In this document: positions 27,401-32,129 of the stretch, piece after piece
How the letters are laid out: each line of letters opens with the position of its first letter
How positions within the stretch are numbered: position 1 is the stretch's first letter
NCBI RefSeq assembly: GCF_001654855.1
Contig: NZ_LXEN01000074.1
Span: 1 to 40,358 of the forward strand
Reading direction: 5' to 3'
DNA from: Proteus myxofaciens ATCC 19692
GTDB taxonomy: Bacteria > Pseudomonadota > Gammaproteobacteria > Enterobacterales > Enterobacteriaceae
Length of the DNA stretch: 40,358 nt
Notes under the pieces: model-generated
Seen by the model: only the letters and a program-made list of their open reading frames with translations
Database searches by the model: none
Told to the model about the DNA's origin: nothing
Program-made: the position numbers and the translations under genes

Positions 27401-28744
27401 GGTGCATTAGCCAATGTTTCATCGCCCTATTTAGCAACTAAGATTAAAGAATTAACAAAGGGAGATGATGCCGCGAATGCCATGGCACATGCCGTATTAG
27501 GTGCGGTCGTTGCTGAACTGAATAACCAATCCGCGGTAGCTGGCGGACTCGGTGCCGGTGGCGGTGAATTAACCGCTCGCTATATCGCTAACACCCTTTT
27601 CCCTGATAAGAAAATTTCAGAGTTAACCGAAAGTGAGAAGCAACAAGTCAGTGCGTTAAGCCAGTTGGCCGCAGGATTAGCAGGCGGTATCTCAACGGGC
27701 GATACCGCAGGTGCAATTACTGGCTCTCAAGCAGGGAAAAATGCGGTTGAGAATAATTTCTTACATGCTGAAAAAATCGTTACTTTCGTTGGTGAGTTCT
27801 CTAATGCAAAAACACCGGAAGAAAGAAAACAGTTACAACAAGATATTGATACACTAGATAAGCAACTTCAATCACAAGCGGAAAGATGGGGTATATCAAC
27901 CAATGATATGAAGGATGCACTCGCTGGACTAAAAACATTGGAAGGTTTGCCAGACTGTAATGTGCAATGCCAAAAAATGGTAAAAGATTCAATATCTAAG
28001 CTCGAACCAGCATTAGAAAACAGGATCGCTAATCATTCATCACAAACAGAGAACCTTAAAGAGCTAACAGGAATTTTAGCCACTGTGATTGTGATGAATG
28101 AAAACGGGTTGATTGATGGGGTTTCTAAAGGAAGTAATACATCATCAGTTACTAAACCTAATGTAACAACAACACAATCAAATGAACAAATACCGCCAAA
28201 AACATTACCTAATCAAACAAGTAGTGATAAATTAAGTAACTATCAGGTTCATGACTTAAAGCAAGTTACTGATCCTGCATTAAATTTAAACAATATCAGG
28301 CTGGAAACCAAACAATATCTAAAGAGATCAGCCCAACTAGATAATATTGCGGTTAGTTATGCTACTGCATCCGTTACAGTAAATGGCAAAACAGAATATT
28401 ATCTTTCGGTGAGTGGTAAATCTTGGTCCGGTCAATCACCAGATACAGTTAATATTGGCGGGATAAGCTATAAAGTTATACGTGAAGATAAAAATAGCTT
28501 TACTAGCATAGGAAATATTGAAACAAAACAAACAAACTTTAATCATGCGGAGCAAAAATTATTTAACCATATTCAAGATAAATATAAAGGACAAAAGGCT
28601 GATGTGAATATGGCAATACAAAATACATCACAAGATAAGGCTGGAATGTGTATAAGTTGTGGTTATACAAGCCAAAACTTTGCTGAAAACAATAAGAATC
28701 TTAAGGTAAATATTTATCAAGGCTCTACAGGTGAGAACAAATAA
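18407..28744 (+). CDS. cdiA: TpsA/CdiA-type contact-dependent toxin, main body (out of frame with its signal peptide)
   Basis: A 3445-residue frame overlapping the N-terminal fragment by ATGA. Order: rest of the TPS domain (MTLTTGKPQF...VEVVAGRN to about 75); FHA repeats of about 20 residues of the type LDNQQGTLQTGDSLLL (about 200-1430); a non-repeat, Tyr/Trp-rich segment (about 1437-1692) in the position of a CdiA receptor-binding domain; a second FHA repeat block (about 1930-2730); a pretoxin domain ending in VENN (3114-3117); and a variable C-terminus with a deaminase-fold toxin (HAE 3380-3382, CISC 3415-3418). This is the layout of CdiA, which delivers its C-terminus into neighbours through TpsB-dependent surface display. 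Without the signal peptide in frame, the body would stay in the cytoplasm if made at all. Immunity follows with a one-base overlap. Confidence 0.85.
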   Translation: MTLTTGKPQFNQDGSLAGYQIERGVIRVEGGGLNADSRHDTQYVDLLARAVDINAGVWAKEKIEVVAGRNHVNTQNKATSLANKNNDVKPEFAIDMGQMGGMYSGYIHMVGTEQGVGVRNQGGHLQADKTLTVSSNGKLSWGTASQEASTQAGNDIQLIAKDALEHQGKLHSGGTVNVESQTSSVSNHGTLAALKDVNINAKGDIQNQGNILAGSDNKSQIINNANITLSSDSKINSRGTLLSKQNVTATGKSLDLSQTQIAASNLALTAKQGDIALSQGKIDAKDIKLNSARDIHAEQIQVKAKQWVVSADNLLTQKGTWVQTGQTESQFTLAGQLNNQDGAIEANSLKLNVDALNNQKGRLVALGNTQQNWQVNNTLNNQQGEIGTNGDLSIAANTIDNQSGTIKSQTKLALNANENINNSAGNLVAGNLVNLQADKSLNNQSGTINSQQVTVTTGNLNNTLGKLISQTTLGIVARQQVNNANGFIGSGDKLTLTAQDVVNNQQGTLQSDTQLAVNAQRIDNQSGKILSSEQLALDVTTDLDNQSGTLYSKDIALNTNNIKNQQGQIVGDNTVDIKAQGALDNTNGKVITNEILTASIGQQLTNQTGLLQSSKQASITAKSLDNRDGQVLSGNRLDITTDTQIDNAKGEISSQNVNIDTAQLDNQSGKVIATQDLALNSTKNVNNQAGLLEASHQLTLETQGDINNQKGTLQAGKQTYLTANNIDNTQGQLLSGSQLTLNTQNDLNNRQGKVSAGKALKWQGNHFDNTAGLLQSGGTLDLTGEYVSNQQKGQIQSQDILSLILSGDLNNQTGLLTSQHDTAIHANNLNNAQGTLNALGQLTITGAQVIDNLKGRIFSQQNQTLQANSILNAQGWIGSLGNWQATSQSFNNQSGEIQSQKEATLTANTLDNQQGTLQTGDSLLLLVGKELNNTQGKISANQNLTATGQSIRNRQGQLLSGGTFKLSASNVDNSQGGLLYSQKQQFLSIENALNNAKGKLQSGENLTLTSKTLDNTSGKIESQQALKLTSDELIDNTSGSILSNQSQQLETKTFKNQKGTVSTLGELALNASQLDNHTGTLISQQAGTYNIAQLDNTQGKIHSGDSLSLTASKIQNQQGQLVSTKALKLIALTLDNKNHGILSSQSHLNLLLDTLDNREEGLVHGSAQTTLAIKNIENTQGRLQSNGNLTFTGVNSLNNQSGHVLANGDIALNTDNASSSAKLDLLNQKGTMQSGSTLTINTQSINNQSGTIKSQKALSLTAAQDYIHRAGDTLTSNQSVTMNITGTLTNLTDWLLPSDFTLSSQHLNNQGSLVSKSMNITTGQLDNIDRLEADKMTLNVDGLDNRATLMGDDIRINAKTIDNHGEKAVIAASKQIDLQTKETLTNRGQALIYSGDNLALTSDNLIENNASYIEADGNMSIKARQLNNLREGLKIEREAEKSDYHWHRYSYNWRSYGSDVNTDKTTIAPTTQKLMFNNELDASNNPYGTILEIDAKNKRAQVRVKNTDGELTDVWINYLALIPNDDNSYAMTFYETRGWRQSQPPTPYHNTVWREHNKGYIEQWDPEVHLDLANIPYVSDYNNLRERSAEGTITRDKLITEGTGARILSGKNMVLNITDVLFNDASTITSAGDLSQQGNGKVENTGYSVNEHRQGKLFDHYDRNTRHWYPSFEDDETIALTTIDGIISGNGNVSINSANITNTTVNAAQITTLEAAINAAKAERAEWERNPLAFDIKDVNTQDIDTSLTTHDKSTLNSIEGESPVNRPRLPAELALTEKQHVGDVATSIPNNGLFRQHLTPDSPFLVVTDSRFTDRNKFISSDYLLDRVGYDPAQVHKRLGDGFYEQRLVREQVLALTGRPSLREEDAMAQYEHLMNNGINVADAFNLRPGVALTPEQIAALQQDIVWLVSETVETPQGPQTVWVPKVYLANTTLSLTQQGAMISGKTLNLSANSIDNAGNLLAEKGLEVDAKQFMHGGGDIKADTINIQADNLTLSTNLQDALRQATMSATDITLSGHDVQLQGAKLDATRDIKLNARDNLSITAVKSTHVGDIDVIAGAMGDRRSIVDNSTDNLAHVSGEWQLAQGSELNAGGNLSLNAGQNINVKGSQAKADGTLDMNAGGDINILADKTTNKTQLDAQGKGSSVSNYREEDRLVLSTLSGDKGVSLNAGNNLVAEGAQVDSQSGKINVSAQDVTITAATQDTYALDNEQTHKGRSKGSRVDETSSHDVVGSTFSGQHGVDITARDKDITVTGSAIHSEKGEITLDAKQNVTLNTATEEHKKYVEEQRSSKGFLSASNEHSIQNDETTREKGSLLSGEKVTVTAGNELTVKGSSVVAENDVTLTAGNNVNITAATETDSHYLLEEKKKSGLLSSGGIGFSLGKQSSRHEVDEKGTTQSQSVSTVGSTQGNVNITAGNKLHVGGADLIAQKDINLTGDSVQIDPGYDERTRTETFETKQSGLTVALSGSAGSALNTAVSTAQQARKESDGRLNALQNTKSILSGAQALQAVELDGLKTDAANAYNTANNLKPGDEGYQKGATNTVGVNVSYGSQSSKSETHSNSRQSQGNTVNAGQNLSITATGRNKDTNKDSGNISVVGSELKAGHDMSLSATQDINLVSAQNTQQTTGKNSSKGGSIGVGLTAGEGGVGINISASANQGKGHENSDGLTHTETTLDAGHKLTLNSGQDTTLKGAQVSGEQVTANVGRDLTLQSQQDSDHYDAKQQNVSVGAGYTVGGTPTISLSASKDKLHSNYDSVKEQTGIFAGKGGFDVNVKEHTQLEGAVIASTADKDKNTLDTGTLGWRDIHNKAEFETAHSGGTLSTGGPIGDQLLTNAAGGLLSNANNSGNAEGTTQSAVSEGTLIVRNKDKQQQDVNELNRDTDHANDGSINPIFDKEKEQNRLKQSQLIGEIGNQAMDILRTEGEIAGYKAQKDPDALALAKQQLEADGKAPTENAIKERAYNNAMAQYGTGSDVQKAAQAVTGLLQGLAGDNLAGALANVSSPYLATKIKELTKGDDAANAMAHAVLGAVVAELNNQSAVAGGLGAGGGELTARYIANTLFPDKKISELTESEKQQVSALSQLAAGLAGGISTGDTAGAITGSQAGKNAVENNFLHAEKIVTFVGEFSNAKTPEERKQLQQDIDTLDKQLQSQAERWGISTNDMKDALAGLKTLEGLPDCNVQCQKMVKDSISKLEPALENRIANHSSQTENLKELTGILATVIVMNENGLIDGVSKGSNTSSVTKPNVTTTQSNEQIPPKTLPNQTSSDKLSNYQVHDLKQVTDPALNLNNIRLETKQYLKRSAQLDNIAVSYATASVTVNGKTEYYLSVSGKSWSGQSPDTVNIGGISYKVIREDKNSFTSIGNIETKQTNFNHAEQKLFNHIQDKYKGQKADVNMAIQNTSQDKAGMCISCGYTSQNFAENNKNLKVNIYQGSTGENK
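22715..23480 (+). other. CdiA central segment, likely receptor-binding domain
   Basis: Here the FHA repeat pattern stops. The protein becomes rich in Tyr, Trp and His (SDYHWHRYSYNWRSYG, then YETRGWRQSQPPTPYHNTVW and WDPEVHL), and DNA composition shifts to lower GC than the repeats around it. Position between the two FHA blocks matches the receptor-binding segment of CdiA proteins, the part that varies between receptor classes. No receptor can be named from sequence. Confidence 0.55.
27558..27759 (+). repeat. Pretoxin segment, copy 1 (within cdiA)
   Basis: This 202-bp segment, coding GGELTARYIA to AVENN, is repeated almost exactly at 29372-29561. Differences are a 12-base in-frame insertion here (around 27712-27723) and a few substitutions. 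VENN itself is at 27746-27757. Such copies let toxin cassettes be exchanged by homologous recombination. Confidence 0.9.
28292..28744 (+). other. CdiA C-terminal deaminase-fold toxin domain
   Basis: The last 150 residues read IAVSYATASVTVNGKTEYYL, a beta strand opening, then HAEQKLFNHI with the His and Glu of a zinc deaminase, then DVNMAIQN and GMCISCGYT with the CxxC, and end NLKVNIYQG. HAE followed 33 residues later by CxxC is the zinc site of cytidine-deaminase-fold enzymes, and many polymorphic toxins use it to deaminate DNA or RNA bases in the target cell. It differs clearly from DddA (HVE...GTCGFC), though the layout is similar. The substrate (cytosine or adenine, DNA or RNA) cannot be told from sequence. 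Confidence 0.75.
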
Positions 28745-29265
28745 TGAACAATGAACTAATTGAATATCTGCATTCTGTTTATCCTGAATTACCGATCGAT
28801 GTTAGCTATATGCGAGGTTATTCAAATGAGGAGATTGATAAGATTGAGCGTTTATACGATATTGAAGTGAAAGATCAGCTATATGATTTTTTAACTTGTA
28901 TAGGCCGTTGTAGTGGCGGTTTATTTGGTGATGACCCTCTAGTTTTTTATAGAAACCAGCAAACAGTTAGAGCAAATATATTGTATCAGGATGCATTGAG
29001 ATATGAGCTTCCTTCAATTCAGCAATATAATTTTGTGAAACAAAAATCATTTTTTATCTCTGTAGAAAGTTATACCCAATATTACTTTTTGCTCACAGCA
29101 ACTGATAATCCTAATAGAATTTATCATTATGATGAAAATGAAGAAACTATAGAAGCGACTAACTGGGATCTTAAAAATTATTTAAGGCATGTCGTTAATG
29201 TTTATACTCGTAACTATAATACAAGAGCACCTTTCGATCGATATGGCGAACTTATCACTATCTAG
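28744..29265 (+). CDS. cdiI: CdiI-type immunity protein, SUKH (SMI1/KNR4)-like
   Basis: A 173-residue cytoplasmic protein whose ATG overlaps the toxin stop by one base (TAATG), with AGGTGAG before it. The pattern EEIDKIERLYDIEVKDQLYD then FLTCIGRCSGGL is like the opening of SUKH-superfamily proteins, which are common immunity partners of deaminase toxins. It should bind and block the deaminase. A close paralogue (roughly 70% identical by eye) lies at 30838-31404. The CdiI role comes from position; the fold call is moderate. Confidence 0.75.
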   Translation: MNNELIEYLHSVYPELPIDVSYMRGYSNEEIDKIERLYDIEVKDQLYDFLTCIGRCSGGLFGDDPLVFYRNQQTVRANILYQDALRYELPSIQQYNFVKQKSFFISVESYTQYYFLLTATDNPNRIYHYDENEETIEATNWDLKNYLRHVVNVYTRNYNTRAPFDRYGELITI

Positions 29266-29302
29266 ATGCTGAAAATTCTAAAATGCATAAAATCTTACTA
29301 AG

Positions 29303-29367
29303 CTACCTCATACCTCCTCTGCCAGCCAGATAACTGGTAATCATCTATCCGGCTTGGCGAACTAGGC
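29303..29367 (+). repeat. Cassette-boundary repeat, copy A, with hairpin
   Basis: A 65-base element just after the first immunity gene, about 80% identical to 31406-31463. It contains an imperfect hairpin (GCCAGCCAGATA at 29321-29332 with TATCCGGCTTGGC at 29346-29358). It abuts the second pretoxin copy and so marks the border of a toxin-immunity cassette. Confidence 0.65.
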
Positions 29368-30362
29368 GTCTGTGGCGGTGAATTAACCGCTCGCTATATC
29401 GCTGACACCCTTTTCCCTGATAAGAAAATTTCAGAGTTAACCGAAAGTGAGAAACAACAAGTCAGCGCGTTGAGTCAGTTGGCCGCAGGATTAGCAGGCG
29501 GTATCTCAACGGGCGATACCGCAGGCTCTCAAGCAGGGAAAAATGCGGTTGAGAATAATTTTTTCAAACCTCAAGATCTACCAAATGGTATGGCTAATTA
29601 TGGGCAGTCAGCGTTCACTCTAGCCAAATCTATGGAAGAGAATGATTATAGCATTCAAGATATTAATATTGCTCTAAGTGACTTTGCGAAAGGTGATCAC
29701 CCAGAAGGACAAGATCCTGCTAGAGGTTTCCTTGAAGCGTGGGGGAATATGGTCGGTATTCCATTAGACGTATTTTGGTCTAATGAGCAAATGACTCCAG
29801 AGAAAGCTGCCGAAATATTAAGTGGCACGTCGCCGACAACGACGGCTAAGGCGTTACAATATACTGCAGCAAAGGCTTACTTAGCATTTGAAAAAAATGG
29901 TAAGGGAATGCCAAGTTGGGATGTAGGAAAAGGTGAATATAGTTTTAAAGATACGAACAAAGTTGTTGATGTTAAAAATCCTAATGGAGAATTTAACGGT
30001 AGCCGTTGCCATATGGTAAATATGAAAACTCAAGTCTCAATCCAATAAAAGATGTGGACAGTTTTATTTCCATTGAACAAGGAAATATGAATAAGAAACT
30101 TGGAGCTAAGATTGGTCAGGGGCGCTTACCATATGAAAGGGGAAGTGATGGTGTTAAACAAGCGGTACAAACTGTACAGGACACACTAGCTAATGTCTCT
30201 GCGGTTAGCGAAAAAATACCAGCAGCTTCAGTTAGAGGGCAGTATGACCTTATACATGTTTATAGTGAAAAAACCAAAAGTACAGTTAGTTTAAGAGTAT
30301 TGCCGAATGGCAAATATGAATTTGATACACTAATTCCTGAAAAATCATCAAAATTCAAATAG
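29341..30362 (+). pseudogene. Orphan CdiA C-terminal toxin cassette, frameshifted
   Basis: A frame without a proper start opens at 29341, repeats the pretoxin segment to VENN (29372-29561) and then diverges: FFKPQDLPNGMANYGQSAF, KGDHPEGQDPARGFLEAWG and so on, a new C-terminus. At 30004-30008 the frame is broken; adding one T (CGTTTG) joins SR to LPYGKYENSSLNPI, which continues to KSSKFK at 30362. The last part, ending ASVRGQYDLIHVYSEKTK and KYEFDTLIPEKS, is probably the toxin itself; I do not recognise its family. Orphan cassettes of this sort are stored downstream of cdiAI and can be swapped in by recombination. The frameshift would inactivate it unless repaired. Confidence 0.8.
29372..29561 (+). 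repeat. Pretoxin segment, copy 2 (orphan cassette)
   Basis: Nearly identical to 27558-27759 but lacking 12 bases (GTGCAATTACTG of copy 1), so the reading frame is kept. It supplies homology for recombination between the orphan toxin and cdiA. Confidence 0.9.
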
Positions 30363-30375
30363 TAATGGTGAGTAG

Positions 30376-30804
30376 ATGTTAAATTGTAAGTTACTAGATT
30401 TTAGAAAACGTTCTTTTTATATCGACAATTTATTAATTAGCGATAATTTAGTCATTTTCTTTCAGCTTATCGATTCACGTTGGTTTTCACTATCAATAGG
30501 AGAAGGAGTTCTTTGTATACAAGAAGAAGTGCAGGTACCGGAATATCTATCATTAGATAACATTGATGACTCATTTGCTTATCCCATTGAAGATTTACCT
30601 GAATTAGATAAATTTAAGCAATCTATATTAAATGAAGTATATGAGTATCGATTGAAAGATAATTTAGACTTCTGTATCGGTGTTTTTTTAAAATTAGATA
30701 AAGGCAATTTTAGTGTTATTGATAATAATGGCAACTTATCCATAATCACAGGAATAGATGACAACCTATTAGCTCAATGTGAATTAGTACCCATGCTAGT
30801 ATAA
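30376..30804 (+). CDS. Probable immunity protein of the orphan toxin
   Basis: A 142-residue acidic protein beginning MLNCKLLDFRKRSFYIDNL and ending LLAQCELVPMLV, 13 bases after the orphan toxin stop with GGTGAG close upstream. It has no signal peptide or membrane segment. I do not recognise the family. The role as immunity partner comes from its place directly after the toxin, as in all such cassettes. The gene appears intact although its toxin is frameshifted. Confidence 0.6.
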   Translation: MLNCKLLDFRKRSFYIDNLLISDNLVIFFQLIDSRWFSLSIGEGVLCIQEEVQVPEYLSLDNIDDSFAYPIEDLPELDKFKQSILNEVYEYRLKDNLDFCIGVFLKLDKGNFSVIDNNGNLSIITGIDDNLLAQCELVPMLV

Positions 30805-30837
30805 TAAATTTTGCTCCCAGTTCTACAGGAAAAATAA

Positions 30838-31404
30838 ATGATAAACAATGGGCTAATCGAATACCTACATTCTGGTTATCCAAAATTGTCAATTGATATT
30901 AACTATATGCAAGGTTATTCAATTGATGAAATTAAAAAAATTGAGCGATTATACGATATTGAAGTAAAAGATCAGTTATATGACTTTTTAACATCAATTG
31001 GGCGTTGTAGTGGTGGCTTATTCGGTGATGACCCTCTTCTTTTTTATAGAAACCAAAAAACTATAAGAGGAAGTATATTAATGCAATCAGGAATGAGAGA
31101 AGATCTTGCAGCTATCCAACAGTATGACTTGTTAGATAAAAAACCATTTTTTATCTCTGTAGAAAGCTATACACAGTATTTTTTTGTTTTAACAGCTTCT
31201 GATAACCCTAACCTTATTTACCAATATGACGAAAATGAAGAAACGGTACAGGCAACTAATTGGGATCTTAAGAACTATTTAAAACATGTTGTTAATGTAT
31301 ACACTCTAAATTACGATGTTAAAGCATCTTTCGATCAACATGCAACATGGGGAACTTATTATTATTTATATTTAATAAGTAATAAGACACCTGTCTACAC
31401 ATGA
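30838..31404 (+). CDS. Second SUKH-like immunity protein, altered C-terminus
   Basis: A 188-residue paralogue of the first immunity protein: both share SYMRGYS/NYMQGYS, IERLYDIEVKDQLYDFLT, IGRCSGGLFGDDPL and NWDLKNYL. AGGA lies seven bases before the ATG. A 7-bp tandem duplication (CAACATG at 31336-31342 and 31343-31349) shifts the end. Without it the protein would end FDQHGELIIIYI, close to FDRYGELITI in its paralogue; with it the tail is ATWGTYYYLYLISNKTPVYT. It has no toxin of its own in the window. It may be an orphan immunity gene protecting against a related deaminase. Confidence 0.75.
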   Translation: MINNGLIEYLHSGYPKLSIDINYMQGYSIDEIKKIERLYDIEVKDQLYDFLTSIGRCSGGLFGDDPLLFYRNQKTIRGSILMQSGMREDLAAIQQYDLLDKKPFFISVESYTQYFFVLTASDNPNLIYQYDENEETVQATNWDLKNYLKHVVNVYTLNYDVKASFDQHATWGTYYYLYLISNKTPVYT

Positions 31405-31405
31405 C

Positions 31406-31463
31406 CTACCTCCCACCTTCTCCGCCAGCTGGATAATCAACTGTCCGACTTGGCGAATTAGGC
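31406..31463 (+). repeat. Cassette-boundary repeat, copy B
   Basis: 58 bases that match 29303-29367 at about 80%, sitting right after the second immunity gene as copy A sits after the first. The hairpin arms are kept approximately (GCCAGCTGGAT with GTCCGACTTGGC). No pretoxin copy follows, so a further cassette was lost or never present. Confidence 0.6.
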
Positions 31464-31795
31464 AAAAGTTACTCTCTTCCTCAAACCGAGTTCATTTATT
31501 TACTGCGGTTTGAGTGATTACTCACAATATATTGTCTGATTTTGACCACTTTTTCTTTATTTTTACTACACTCGCGCACGACTACCAACTGTCAAAAAGT
31601 GGGTGAAGATAATAAAGTCACTAATGCCATTGGAGGCACTTCATTTTGGGGTGAATTTTTAGTACCCCCTGATACGCCCCCATAATCCTATTGATTTGGG
31701 TTGAACCGAGTTGGATATTAGTTGAATTGAAAGTAGCTTAATAGCTAGTATTACAAGGGTTTAATTGACTTCAGTAGAGGTATATTGAACTTGAG
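31464..31795. other. Spacer between CDI locus and selC, with a possible decayed small gene
   Basis: Plus-strand frame 31542-31685 reads LTTFSLFLLHSRTTTN, then KVGEDNKVTNAIGGTSFWGE and ends PPDTPP. It looks like the tail of a small lipoprotein-like protein but has no ATG, ribosome site or lipobox Cys. I regard it as a remnant or chance. No integrase or attachment repeat is visible. Confidence 0.35.
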
Positions 31796-31890
31796 TGGCG
31801 GAAGATCACAGGAGTCGAACCTGCCAAGGACCGCTGGCGGCCCCATCTGGATTTGAAGTCCAGCCGCCCCACCGGGGACGATGATCTTCC
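31796..31890 (-). tRNA. selC: tRNA-Sec (selenocysteine)
   Basis: 95 bases on the minus strand from GGAAGATC at 31890 to GATCTTCC-G-CCA at 31796, the same length as E. coli selC, with an encoded CCA. The anticodon TCA (31854-31856) lies in the loop ACTTCAAAT. The acceptor stem is 8 bp, and the long variable arm (GGGGCCGCCAGCGGTCCTT region) is typical of tRNA-Sec. It reads UGA as Sec in formate dehydrogenases; the fdhF in this window does not need it. The CDI locus lies on its 3' side, where islands often insert in enterobacteria. Confidence 0.97.
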
Positions 31891-32129
31891 ATATGAGGAA
31901 TATCATGAAGAAACAACACGCTGATTATACGCTGAAAGTTTTTTATTCCCAAGTGCACTAAATCAATAAAAGTTCTTTCAAAGAAAATAATCCCGTTTTT
32001 GAGTAAAACGTCTGATAATTACCGCGATACTATTGAACTTATGTCATTTCATCCTCATCTTACTATTTATGGCCAAATATTCTCAGTCCCGCTATTAACG
32101 TGACTGCAACCCAAATACAGGATGTTTTT

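Noticed and set aside
31542-31685. Small lipoprotein gene before selC
   Set aside because: No ATG, ribosome site or lipobox Cys; listed only as a possible remnant in the spacer.
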